From Thermothelomyces thermophilus ATCC 42464 (Eukaryota; Ascomycota; Sordariomycetes; Sordariales; Chaetomiaceae), in assembly GCF_000226095.1 (NCBI RefSeq), contig NC_016472.1:10292001-10356000 (forward strand): a stretch of 64,000 bases of DNA, given 5' to 3'. Shown piece by piece: positions 1 to 9,626 of the stretch. The position numbers were made by a program, and so were the translations under genes. Position 1 is the stretch's first letter. The number at the start of each line of letters is the position of its first letter. Under the pieces are notes generated by a model that was not told where the DNA came from, searched no databases, and worked only from the letters and a program-made list of their open reading frames with translations.

Positions 1-33
1 TCTGCCGATACCGCTGCAGGAGCCGACGTCGAC

Positions 34-966
34 ATGGCCGAGAGCACACCCGCCGCTACGAGCGAAAACCCTAAGGGCTCCGAGCTTCCCTTTCCCGAGG
101 GCGTTACCGAGGATCTTATTCCAGAGCGTGTCACCTTCGCGCAGTACCTTTCTACTCCGGTGGTCACCTTACTGGTTGGGTCGGGGGACAACGAGACTAT
201 CCTGACGGCGCACCAGGGGCTGCTGGTCAAGAGTCCGTATTTTGCCGAGGCTTGTGCCGAATTTGCGGATGATGGGAGCGTGAGTGGCCTTGCCAGTTCA
301 ATGGGTCATTGGGGAGGAGCTGGCGCTAAATCTGAAACCAGCCGCGTCAAATTGAGCTCCCCGACGAAGACGTGGACGCAATGGGGTCCTTCCTCGAGTT
401 CTTGTACACAGGCGACTACTTTCCCAAGAAGGTTCCCGGCCAGCGCACTCTCGAGAGGCACCCGTCGGTCCCTGAAGTAGACATGACGGGCGAGCAGCTC
501 CTCAGGCACGCCAAGATCTACACCCTTGCGGAGAAGTTCGGTCTTACCCACCTCAAGAACCTCGCGTCTAGCAAGATCCACTGCATCAACTCGACCGCTA
601 AGGGCGAGATTGCCTACGCCCGTTACGTCTACCAGTACACCACCAAGGAGGACACGACCATCCGCGTTCCCGTTGCCAACTTCTGGGCTACCCGCTCCCA
701 TACCCTTCGCGCTGAGGCCGAGGAAGAATTTCGTAGCCTCTGCTTGGAGTTTCCCGAGTTCGGTTACGACGTGCTTAGTATGTTTCCCTCCTTTTGTCAT
801 GGAGTCCCATTTTTGGTCTTGTGGTGGCAACGCTGACCCGTTTCTTTTCTCCCTTACAGCTCGCGTACTCGACGAGAAGCTCAAGCGCGAGCGCAACGAA
901 AAGATGCACCCTGGGACGCCCGGAAGCGCTCGCAAGCGGCCCCGTCACAGCAGCGCGGCGGCTTAG
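34..966 (+). CDS. BTB/POZ domain protein
   Basis: Three exons (34-279, 342-777, 860-966) give a 262-residue protein. Intron 1 (62 bp) opens GTGAGT and intron 2 (82 bp) opens GTATGT and ends ACAG after a pyrimidine run. The first half reads as a BTB/POZ fold: VTLLVGSGDNETILTAHQGL, then KSPYFAEAC, then after the splice ELPDEDVDAMGSFLEFLYTG, the usual end of the core fold. BTB domains dimerise, and many recruit cullin-3 ubiquitin ligases, but short fungal BTB-only proteins mostly have no assigned role. The tail ends in a basic RKRPRH stretch that could act as a nuclear localisation signal (inference). The frame is open upstream to base 1, so the true start may lie outside the window; the ATG at 34 is the first one visible. 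A decayed BTB copy lies at 7760-8027 on the other strand. Confidence 0.85.
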
Positions 967-1657
967 GCGGGAAGAATGCGGCGCGGAAGCGCACGGTGGG
1001 AAGCGTTCGTGCGTCTTGTGCTGCTAGCCGGGCGTGGCCTATCATGGCAGTACCTCGGCAGTCCCCATCAGCTGGCCGGCCGCCGTTCTTCGAATGTATA
1101 CTATAGTGCTATCCTTCCTGGGGTTGCCACCCTGGGCCTTCCTTTGCTCAATTGGCTCAAGTGATTGGGTGATGGGTTGACTAGCTTTGGGAAATATGGC
1201 TGGTCAGTTGTACACTTGGCCAGAGAACACCCATGGTTTATAATGCCAATTAGTTAACTGGAGGTGCGTGTATCCTAGGGTTCAAGGTCTAAGTCACCAG
1301 CCACAAACCTTCCTGGGTGGCGCAAGCCAAGGCAATTTGATCATCGACTCTGGAGGCTCGAGATTCGCGGCGTAAACACCCATTGTAACCTCTTTCAAGG
1401 ATCACCCTCTCATAGCAGACGTAGGTGTGAGGAGCTGGCGATACAACACAACACGTTATTAGTATTTGCTCTCCGTTGGGCTCATGATCACACTATTCTC
1501 TTTTGTGTCCCGCGAAATATGGTCGGCACGGCGGCCTCGTCAAGTCAAAGACCATTTCCAGGCCTTTTCAGTAGTCTCTTTAGGAAGTCAAAACTTCGGC
1601 ACGATTGAGGGCTACAAAAGTTGATATTTTCTGCTGCCCCCACACCTCCTCTAGCCT
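967..1657. other. Intergenic, no gene seen
   Basis: About 690 bases of normal composition between the BTB gene and the tRNA. It should contain the 3' UTR of the BTB gene. I see no coding frame with family resemblance, no repeat and no structured RNA. Confidence 0.5.
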
Positions 1658-1739
1658 GCCCGGCTAGCTCAATCGGTAGAGCGTGAGACTCTTAAAAAGG
1701 TCCATCTCAAGGTTGTGGGTTCGACCCCCACGTCGGGCT
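1658..1739 (+). tRNA. tRNA-Lys (anticodon CTT) with 9-nt intron
   Basis: The acceptor arms GCCCGGC and GTCGGGC pair with one G-U wobble. The A box region (TAGCTCAATCGGTAGAGC) and B box (GGTTCGACCCC) are both intact. The anticodon stem TGAGA/TCTCA encloses a loop carrying CTT. A 9-base insertion sits one base 3' of the anticodon, the standard position of a nuclear tRNA intron. Without it the tRNA is 73 nt. The base after the acceptor arm is T, as in yeast tRNA-Lys(CUU). Confidence 0.95.
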
Positions 1740-2276
1740 CAATTCCCGACAGCGATTGTCTCCTGTCAACTTTTTTTCTCCATTTTTTCAATCTCTCTTC
1801 TCTCTCTCTCTCTCTCTCCCCCTAACCATGAAATACTGCACACTTATTTGTATTGGGCCCTTTCGCTCTCGTTCTTTATTACCCATCTCCCACAAGCCGC
1901 TACGATGCGCAAAGCATAGCAAAACTTGTTTCTCCCCATCGTCCCCCTTCGCTGGCATCAGATAGCTAGCACCGTACGTCGCTTCGCCTAGCATTTACGA
2001 CTCTTCGCAAGCTTCCTCTCTGAGCCGTGCTCACCTGCCGTTACACCACTTAAACATCTTCTACATTAGACTTTTTGTTTGGTTCAACTAAGGTCCGACT
2101 TGAAGCCTTGTCTACTCTAGGGCTGTTGTAATGGTCGCGCCTACTCTCAATTACGATGCAGATTTTCTCTAGGGTTTTGCCTCGACGGGAAGCCGCGGGG
2201 CAAACGGATCACGCGTCCTGCAACCCTTTACCCCTGCCTCTCTAGGACTTTCCTTTGCGACTTTGTCTTCTTCTCC
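1740..2276. other. Intergenic with CT microsatellite
   Basis: It contains a pyrimidine tract of about 25 bases at 1793-1820, mostly a CT repeat. The region just 3' of the tRNA has the T-run (1771-1777) expected for RNA polymerase III termination. The part nearest 2276 should be the 3' UTR of the convergent GH2 gene. No gene seen. Confidence 0.6.
1771..1777 (+). terminator. Pol III T-run after tRNA-Lys
   Basis: A run of seven T residues about 32 bases after the end of the tRNA is the first T-tract long enough to stop RNA polymerase III. No functional evidence beyond position and length. Confidence 0.5.
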
Positions 2277-4979
2277 TCAATTTGCCGTCAACTTGACCAC
2301 GGCGCGGGCAAGGCCGGGCGCGCTAGCCGTGACCGTGATATCTCCCTTCCGGTTGGCACGCACAATCCCCAAGGCAAGCCCGCTAAAGGCCTTGCGCGTC
2401 CTGGACGCAAATGATGTGAAATCCCGGGGGTCGCCGTTATCCGTCGCCACGATCTCGCCACCGCCGCGACCCGACACGGTGAAGGTAATCTCGTTATCCG
2501 CCTGCGGCACCACATTGCCCTTGCTGTCCACCACCGTGGCCGTCAAGAATGACAGGTCAAGCCCGTCGCCCGCGATCGCGGACCGGTCCGCTCTCAGGCG
2601 AAGGGCCACGGGCACTCCCGCCGTCACCACCCTATCGCTGGCCCACTGCTTGCCGTTCCTGTACGTGACAACGCGCACCTCGCCGGGCTGGTAGGTGACG
2701 TTGTCCCAGCGGAAGCGGTAGACGGACTCGGACTCGCGCCGCAGACGGCCCTGCGACTTGCCGTTGACCCACAGCTCGGCCTGGTCGCCGTTGGAGAAGA
2801 CGTGGACGGGCGTGACTTCGCCGACGCGGTCGGCCCCCCAGGTCCAGTGCGGCAGGATGTGGGCGACGGGGTGGTCTGGCCGCCAGCGGGCCTGGTACTG
2901 GTAGAAGCGGTCCTTCTTGAACCCGGCCAGGTCGATGATGCCAAAGTACGAGCTCCGCGCCGCGTAGTACGGCGTGGGCTCGCCGATGTAGTCCCAGCCG
3001 GACCAGACAAACTCCCCGGACACAAAGGACGCGTTGTCCTGCGCCACGAATACCTTGTCGGGCGACGAGCCAAACGGGGCCGTATACAGGCCGTAATCGC
3101 TCACCTGGAGCAGCGTGTCGTTGCCGCCGCTCCCGACCGTGTAGTTCGCGGGGGCGCTCGTCCAGTTGGTGATGGGGAAGAAGTAGGTCCCGCGGGTGCT
3201 TACGGTTGCCGCCGTCTCGCTGCTGACGATCAACTTGTCCGGGAAGGCGTCGTGGAAGGGGAGGTAGAGCGGCGGCGTACTGATGCCCGGCAGACCGGCG
3301 TACGGGCCCGTATCACGGATGCCCTCGCCTTGGTAGTTGAGGCTGATCAGGTCGAGCTCCCCCGGGAAGGGCATGTTCGGCCGGGCCGCGTTCATGGACG
3401 CCGTTACGGGGCGCGTCTCGTCCTCGGAGCGGACGATCTGGCGTAGCCGCCTGGCCACGGCAGCGCCGCTGTCGCCCGTGGTCTGCTCCCCGACCTCGTT
3501 GCCAATGCTCCAGATGATGACAGACGGGTGGTTACGGTCGCGGCGCACCATGGCGCGAAGGTCGGCCTCGGACCAATCGTCGAAGATAAGGTGGAAGTCG
3601 TTCGGGTTCTTGGACAGCTGCCAGCCGTCGAACGCCTCGTCATAGATCAGGATGCCCATCCTATCTGCCAGATCCAGCAGTTCGGGAGCAGGGGGGTTGT
3701 GGGAAACACGGAGAGCGTTGCAGCCTAGTTCCTGGAGCACTTCGAGCTGGCGTTCGGCCGCGCGCACGTTGAAGGCGGCCCCGAGCGCGCCGAGATCGTG
3801 GTGGCCGTTCACGCCCTGGATCCGGATCCGCTCGCCGTTAACCAGCAAGCCATGATCGGCGTCATAGACGACCGAGCGGATGCCAAAGTCGGTCAAGTAC
3901 GTGTCAACGATGTCGTTGTTGCGGTTATATAAACGCGTTACAGCAACATGCATATTCGGCGACTGCGAGGGCGGTGGACCCCACAGTGCTGGCTTCTTGA
4001 CAGTGGTCGAAGCATTCACCGAGACCTTGTGGCCCGCCGCGACGGTGATGGTCTGGCGCGGGAACGAGGCCACCTTCGTACGGGCCTCCCCGGTCGCCGA
4101 GTCTAGGATATACACATCTGTCACCACGCTCAGCTTCTGAGAGGTCTCTCCAGCGTTCTCGACCTGGACGGCGAGGTCGAGGACCGCGGACGATTTGGAC
4201 ACGCTCCTCGATGTGATAAAGGTGCCCCACTGCCCAACGTGTGTCGGGCTTGTCTTGGTGAGCCAAGCATTGCGGTAAATGCCTCCGCCGGGGTACCAGC
4301 GCGATGAGTTCCCTGGATTGTCGACGCGGATGGCCAACAGATTGTCGTCGCCGAGCTTGAGGTAAGGCGTCAGGTCGAGACGGTAGGAAGAGTATCCGTA
4401 GGGCCATCCCCCGACGAGGTGGCCGTTGAGCCAGACGATCGAGTACGACATGGCTCCGTCGATGTCGAGGTAGATGGACCTGCCCTCGTCGGCCTTGGTC
4501 ATTTCCACCTTTCGGCGGTACCAACCGATGCCGTGGACGGGCAAGCGGCCCATGCCGCCGCCGACGGGAACATTGTCCCCGACGTAGAATGGACCCTTGA
4601 TGGCCCAGTCGTGTGGCAGGTCGACGGTCTCCCACTCGGTGTCGTCGTAGCTCGACCGCACAAAGGGGATGCCGATGGTTGGCTCGCCGGAAGGGCGCCG
4701 GTGTCGTGCGGCCGGGTCTGCGATGAAGTCATTAGCCGAGGGCAGAATCCACGGTTTCAAGACGGTCAAATCTGTGCGGTTCGCGTAGTCGTTGCGGCTC
4801 AGGTCGTAGGCCAGCTTGTCGGTGTTGTACTCGCTCCGGTAGAAGCGCCAGCCGGTGTTGATGCTGATTCTGTCGCGTCCCCCTTCCTTTGGCATTGGCT
4901 TCGCGTCTACTACGGACAGCAGCAGCGCGCCTAGGAAGGCGAGCCCACAGGCATTGGTGAGACCATTGGAAAACCACAT
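2277..4979 (-). CDS. Secreted GH2 beta-galactosidase
   Basis: A single exon of 900 codons. Residues 1-26 form a signal peptide (hydrophobic core LAFLGALLLSVVDA), so the enzyme is probably secreted. It should hydrolyse terminal non-reducing beta-galactosides. The order is the GH2 jelly-roll domain (about 35-245, with LPHDWAIKGPF and GGGIYRNAWL), the immunoglobulin-like sandwich (about 245-365) and the TIM barrel (about 375-690). The acid/base is E495 in SIGNEVGEQ and the nucleophile E588 in VSSETAATVSTRG; both are present. C-terminal beta domains follow: about 720-780 with VFSNGDQAELWVNGKSQGR, then an invasin-like sandwich (about 785-900). This layout resembles bacterial multidomain GH2 galactosidases. 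The lack of introns is compatible with ancient transfer, but composition matches the neighbours. Exact substrate (beta-galactoside or another GH2 substrate) is inferred from the family. Confidence 0.9.
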   Translation of the reverse strand: MWFSNGLTNACGLAFLGALLLSVVDAKPMPKEGGRDRISINTGWRFYRSEYNTDKLAYDLSRNDYANRTDLTVLKPWILPSANDFIADPAARHRRPSGEPTIGIPFVRSSYDDTEWETVDLPHDWAIKGPFYVGDNVPVGGGMGRLPVHGIGWYRRKVEMTKADEGRSIYLDIDGAMSYSIVWLNGHLVGGWPYGYSSYRLDLTPYLKLGDDNLLAIRVDNPGNSSRWYPGGGIYRNAWLTKTSPTHVGQWGTFITSRSVSKSSAVLDLAVQVENAGETSQKLSVVTDVYILDSATGEARTKVASFPRQTITVAAGHKVSVNASTTVKKPALWGPPPSQSPNMHVAVTRLYNRNNDIVDTYLTDFGIRSVVYDADHGLLVNGERIRIQGVNGHHDLGALGAAFNVRAAERQLEVLQELGCNALRVSHNPPAPELLDLADRMGILIYDEAFDGWQLSKNPNDFHLIFDDWSEADLRAMVRRDRNHPSVIIWSIGNEVGEQTTGDSGAAVARRLRQIVRSEDETRPVTASMNAARPNMPFPGELDLISLNYQGEGIRDTGPYAGLPGISTPPLYLPFHDAFPDKLIVSSETAATVSTRGTYFFPITNWTSAPANYTVGSGGNDTLLQVSDYGLYTAPFGSSPDKVFVAQDNASFVSGEFVWSGWDYIGEPTPYYAARSSYFGIIDLAGFKKDRFYQYQARWRPDHPVAHILPHWTWGADRVGEVTPVHVFSNGDQAELWVNGKSQGRLRRESESVYRFRWDNVTYQPGEVRVVTYRNGKQWASDRVVTAGVPVALRLRADRSAIAGDGLDLSFLTATVVDSKGNVVPQADNEITFTVSGRGGGEIVATDNGDPRDFTSFASRTRKAFSGLALGIVRANRKGDITVTASAPGLARAVVKLTAN

Positions 4980-5787
4980 GATGGCACAGCGCTATGCTCT
5001 AGTGTGTAACTGCGACAAGCCATCTCCAGGTACGTGGTGCCTGCTTAAAACACTACGACGTTGTATGTATGTGCAGTACATATATATACCTAGGTGTGCA
5101 TTCACCCCCTCGGTCTATTTCGCATTTTCCAACCACGGCCACGAGTTCCTCGGGCTGTCATAATACAGGCTAAATTATTAGGTCGAGTTTGGTGGGGTTG
5201 CTGGGAACCAAGGAAGCCTAATTAATCCGTACGCTCCTCCCGAGTCTTCATGATACCACAGCACGTTGTGAATCCTGCGGTGGCAGCGAATCCTCCATCT
5301 GCTCATTGGTGGGGAAGCTTTAATCCGTCACGTGGCGGGGAGTCCGGGCTGGAGAGGGCCCGCTTGGAGTCACGGTAGGACGCCTACAGAGAGTACTAGC
5401 GCGGAGATCGACGGTTATGATAGGTGCGCCTCTTTCCAAAGCCGTGGGAAGGATCGCTTCGGTGTTGGAAGTGTACGGAGAAGAGAGCGAGCTAAGCAAT
5501 TCGCAGCACCGATCGGCACCATCGTCCGTGTTGGGAGTTAAAGTAAAATCGTGTTCTATCTGAACACCTTCCCTCGTCTTCTTTTCCTGTTTCCCCGCTT
5601 TCTCGCCGCCTCTCTAGCCCGGAAAAGTCGAGCCGGGTGTCTCCCCATGCGTGGGGGCCGGGCTGTCGACCGGTGTGATCTTGGTTATCTTGGAGACGGC
5701 GACGTTGTTAGCCACGGTGTAGGGTTTGTAGCAGATAACTATGGTGGTTCTTTTTCTTGTCGGGCAGGGAGCGGATGTCGTAGAGTA
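4980..5787. other. GH2 promoter region, no gene seen
   Basis: This should hold the promoter and 5' leader of the minus-strand GH2 gene. It ends at the TA target duplication of the Fot1-like element. I see no supported gene. Confidence 0.5.
5081..5088 (-). promoter_or_regulatory. TATA-like box upstream of GH2 gene
   Basis: A TATATATA tract about 105 bases upstream of the GH2 start codon, read on the minus strand, is well placed for a core promoter. Based on position only. Confidence 0.35.
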
Positions 5788-5841
5788 AGTCGGACCCCCC
5801 ATATACCGACCACCCCCATTTTCCGACCGCTTGGCAAACCT
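5788..5841 (+). repeat. Left terminal inverted repeat
   Basis: 54 bp, starting AGTCGGACCCCCCATATACC and ending GGCAAACCT. It is identical to the reverse complement of 7600-7653. Confidence 0.95.
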
Positions 5842-5938
5842 ACACTGCTTCCTCAACCTAACCACTTCAACTTACCATAACTCTACCAATTCCATACTAA
5901 ACAAGCTTATCTTTTGAATATATATTCGTTAGCTTACA

Positions 5939-7549
5939 ATGGCTTATACTAAGCAGGATTTACAGGATACGATTATATAATACTAACAGGGTATTCGGTT
6001 ATAACGAAGTATCTACAAGGAATTCGGTATTCTAAGGATAACTTTCTATAACCGCCTCTATAGCTCTTAACCATATTTAATTACTTCTAAACCATGGTAA
6101 TCTCTTAGCTAGGTATAAGAAGAACGACTTACCAAGTAGGTTTTGATCTAGGCTACCCTAGGTATCCTACTAACGTATATATAAATTAGGGAGTTTGCTA
6201 GCTATATTCTCTAGGTATAAGGAGTAAGCTATATAATAATTAGAAAAGGCTAGTTAGCTTGGTTTCTTCGTAGGAACCCTATTCTTAGAACCTAATAAGC
6301 CTATAAGATAGATTTAATCTATATTAATGGCGTTACTAACTTAGTTATATATAGTTAGTAGCTATAACTGAATATCCTAGCTATTAAAGGTATCTTACTA
6401 GCTAACTATTAAAATATAGATAAATATAGTATTATAGAAAGGCAAGGAACTAACGGTCTAGTAGTTAGAAGTGCCTAAATATATATAATTTAATATAAAG
6501 CTCCTAGTTTATATACCTAGACTTTATTCCTTAAGTATATCTCCATAATAGGGATATCCCTCCCCCTAATCATTATCTTTAAGGGTAAGAGTCTTTAATA
6601 ATAGTAGTTTCCTATTAATGAGATAAAACTAAAGGACTAGAGGTTTATAGTAATAGAGATAGGCTAGACTAATCGAACTATTATAGTTAAATAGCTCTAA
6701 AAAGTCTTTATTCCTTTTAGTTAGCTAGAGGATAGTTCTTAGTAATAACTTCTAATATTAGATAACTATAATAGCTATATAACTAACGACTTTATATAGC
6801 TATATTATAAGAATAATATCTAGTTACTCTTTTTACCTTTATATACCTCTTATATCCTCTAGCCATTAGATCTATTAGTCTTTTCCCCCCTAAAGTATAC
6901 TTATTAGAAGCTCTTTGATAATATAATATCCTAGGTAGAATTATCTGTCTTAGGTAAATAGATAATAATTAGGTATATCGTCAAGGCTTAGAAAGAGGCT
7001 ATTATAGCCTAGAATATCAAGGTAAGATAGAAGGTATCTAGGTTATAGCTAGTTAATATAGTAAAATCCCTAATAAGTAGACTTCTATTAGAAAATTCGA
7101 ATAACCTAACTAATCCTAACAAATAGCTAGCTTCTATATAGACTCTAGAACCCATTTAATACTCCTAGCCTTCAAAAGGAGCCATTAACCTAATTTTTAG
7201 TATACTATAGAGGAAGTTAGACTTATATAGTCAGCTAACTAACCTATCTACTAAGACTTAGTACCCCTCTATATATAGGCTCCTATTTAGGAAGGTTAAG
7301 AAAGCTTTCGACTAGAAGGACTTTAAGTTAGCTTAGTTATAATAGGAAAATAAAGCTCTAAAGGTATAGTTAGAAGCAGCCCGGCCATCGAAGAGGAAGA
7401 GGGTAATAGTGGATCTAAACGAGCAGTTTACGATGATTAAATAGATCTACTAGGCCTAGATGGAAGCCGGCCGTATAGAGGACCCTACTGCCGAAGAGAG
7501 TGGCTTAGAAAGTATAGAATCAACGGCTTCCTGTATTGTAGTTGGTTAA
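5939..7549 (+). pseudogene. Fot1/pogo transposase, RIP-killed
   Basis: From the ATG at 5939 to a TAA at 7547-7549 the span is exactly 537 codons, close to the roughly 540 residues of Fot1 transposase, so no net indel is needed. It is interrupted by many in-frame TAG and TAA codons of the type RIP makes from CAG, CAA and TGG. Recognisable pieces include the N-terminal MAYTKQDLQD, a helix-turn-helix-like EFGILR region, a central YSIIE.QGTNGLVV block (the first catalytic Asp region) and a later LLFLPLYTSYIL.PLDL block, the family's hallmark around the last catalytic Asp. The C-terminal part keeps KRKR. It would have cut and pasted the element at TA sites, and is now non-functional. Confidence 0.85.
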
Positions 7550-7599
7550 ACAGGTCTGTAATATATGTAGTTGAAGAAGATGGGTAGTTGTAGGTGCCA

Positions 7600-7653
7600 A
7601 GGTTTGCCAAGCGGTCGGAAAATGGGGGTGGTCGGTATATGGGGGGTCCGACT
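7600..7653 (-). repeat. Right terminal inverted repeat
   Basis: 54 bp, the exact inverted copy of 5788-5841, followed by the TA duplication. The two repeats show no RIP transitions although they contain several CpA sites. Confidence 0.95.
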
Positions 7654-7759
7654 TAGCAAAGAAGGTCAGCGCATTCACTCTTCTAAGCCATAATCATATC
7701 CACCTCACAGTCCTTCGCGTTGCTGGACATGGCCGACCTGAACGATCAGTAAGGGAACA

Positions 7760-8027
7760 TCAAACTCTAGCGTAATCAATACCTCCGGTGCGAGGGGAGA
7801 GACAGTGCAGAACTGGACTGGTCGGCTCTGGATCAAAGTCTTGAATTGACGACACTCGTCTTTGTTCCTTCAACACATCCGGCGAGCGCCTTCTCAGAAA
7901 TAATTATCAAAGAGCTGCGTGTGCAGAGAATGTTCTTGTGCAGCTTCCATGAGGCGTCGCAGCACTTGACCGTCAAGTCTGCGAAGAGGCCGTCGAGCAA
8001 CATCCTAGAATGCGTCAGCCGAGGCAC
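7760..8027 (-). pseudogene. BTB/POZ domain pseudogene
   Basis: On the minus strand, LLDGLFADLTVKCCDASWKL, then HKNILCTRSSLIIISEKAL, matches the first half of a BTB fold. After SVV the frame must shift by one (near 7848) to continue as SIQDFDPEPTSPVLHCL and GGIDYARV, which matches the second half (…DPEAF…VL.YLYTG.IDY), and then stops. The frameshift and missing remainder make it a broken copy. It lies about 100 bp from the right end of the Fot1-like element. It is not a close relative of the BTB gene at 34-966 by eye. Confidence 0.6.
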
Positions 8028-9626
8028 AACGAGATAACTGGTACAGCCATAATTAGGTAGTGACTAGATCAGGGACATGCTTTTCATCAGAGGTCCCGAG
8101 CCAGTTTCTCCATCCTGAAGCACTTAATTGCATGCTCGACCTGGATAGGGAAGACATGAAAAATGAAGGGGGCTCAGGAAATCAACGCATCGTCGGGCTG
8201 AGAAACGGACTCGGAGTTTCCAGTCGGAGCAATGGCCGAGGAACATGTACATTCTTGGGCGAAAAAATAGGGCGGGTTGGTAGTGAGGCTTTGACCGAGA
8301 TTGGTCACCGCCTGCTGTTGTGTGCTTCATTTGTCCCTCGAGCTATTATTATTCTTTTGGCTTGGAGAAGCTGTCGGCCTCAGTAAGGTACATCGCCTTC
8401 CATCATCTGATTACTCTAGGTTCCGCAGCTCATCCAGAGTTCCTATTTAACTCTTTTCTGGATAGCTGGAACGTCCTTAAACATCTTCTCGTTAACCCTA
8501 CTAGGCCCTTCAATGTCCTAAATCTCTACCATTATTGAGGCTTTACCTAACTACTGAGTGTCTTGTCGTCTTGCTAGGAGGCGACATTTCGTACATTCAT
8601 AATAGATAACTCTAGTCAAAGACAATGCTCATATATCACAGGCTATTTCTGCATCTTTGTTCTATCTTACAAGCGCCATCATACGAAGATGTCAATAGCC
8701 GCGCTAGACATATTGGGACGAAAGAATTCCCGGCTCGTGAAGGGTGTAACAACCGCTTCTCTTAGCCCCCCCGTAGTCGAATCAATATTGAAACCCGGAG
8801 ATCGTTTGTGTCCAGTATGATGGCTGATAGCTTGCCTTTTTGATATTTATCGCTGATGATCTTCTGAACTCAGATCCAACTTGGCTTCGATGGCCGGTGT
8901 GATGGTGCTGGCCTTCTTAACACTAGCAGAGGCCTCTACCTTTGTCGTGACCGTTGATACCATCCGTCGGCCCGTTCGAGCAGAGGATTTCTACATCCAG
9001 TGTGGGTGTACTTCAACTCTAGAACCTATCAGCCTCAGGAAGTGGTTCCGAGGGGAGTTATACTTTCTCCGATATAATCGCAACCTCGTTCCAAGCCAGG
9101 CAAACTCACCTATCACAAGTTCGAACTCCTAATGTTCCCGTTACAGGTCCGTCAATCATTTTGTTATATCTACACTTGTACATCACATATCCAAAGTCAT
9201 CAGAGTTATACAAAGTTGACCGTCATTAGGAGCATTCCGACATGACGCCAGCCACCAGTCACTCGCTGCCCAAGTAGATGACAACCTACTTATCATTCAG
9301 TCATGTACCTGAATTATCGTTATCACAAGAGGACCAATGGCATGAATCCAAGTTGTACTTAACCCTAGCGTAATTATTACGCCTTGCAAAACGGCCGATT
9401 TTCCTAGAATATATCTTTATCACCGATCAAAATCATCACCACTCAGCTCAATGCTAATCAGGAGCCATCGCTGGATGTTCACTCAAAGACAGACAAGCAA
9501 CGAAATGAGAAGGAACAATAAATACTCGCTGATCACATACGTAACCCATATCTTTCATCAAACAAACAGCCCACCAGCCATCACTGATCACTCGCTCTAA
9601 CAATCCGCTGTATACACCGATCTCGC
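8028..9626. other. Gene-poor interval, possible relics
   Basis: About 1.6 kb with no gene I can support. Short open frames exist, such as 8881-9132 (+), which has a hydrophobic N-terminus. They show no recognisable domain and no plausible exon partners. The part next to 9627 should be the 3' UTR of acetyl-CoA carboxylase. Confidence 0.4.

Larger units (their letters stand above)
5788..7653 (+). mobile_element. Fot1/pogo-type DNA transposon, RIP-inactivated
   Basis: A 1,866-bp element bounded by perfect 54-bp terminal inverted repeats and flanked by TA on both sides (5786-5787 and 7654-7655), the target duplication of the Tc1/mariner superfamily. Length, long repeats and transposase type match the fungal Fot1 group. 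The interior is strongly TA-rich with the CpA depletion of RIP, whereas the inverted repeats are GC-rich and unmutated. It lies between the GH2 gene and a BTB pseudogene. Confidence 0.9.

Noticed and set aside
8881-9132. 83-codon plus-strand open frame with hydrophobic start
   Set aside because: No domain, no supporting exons, no promoter context and adjacent frames are equally open. Not enough to call a gene.
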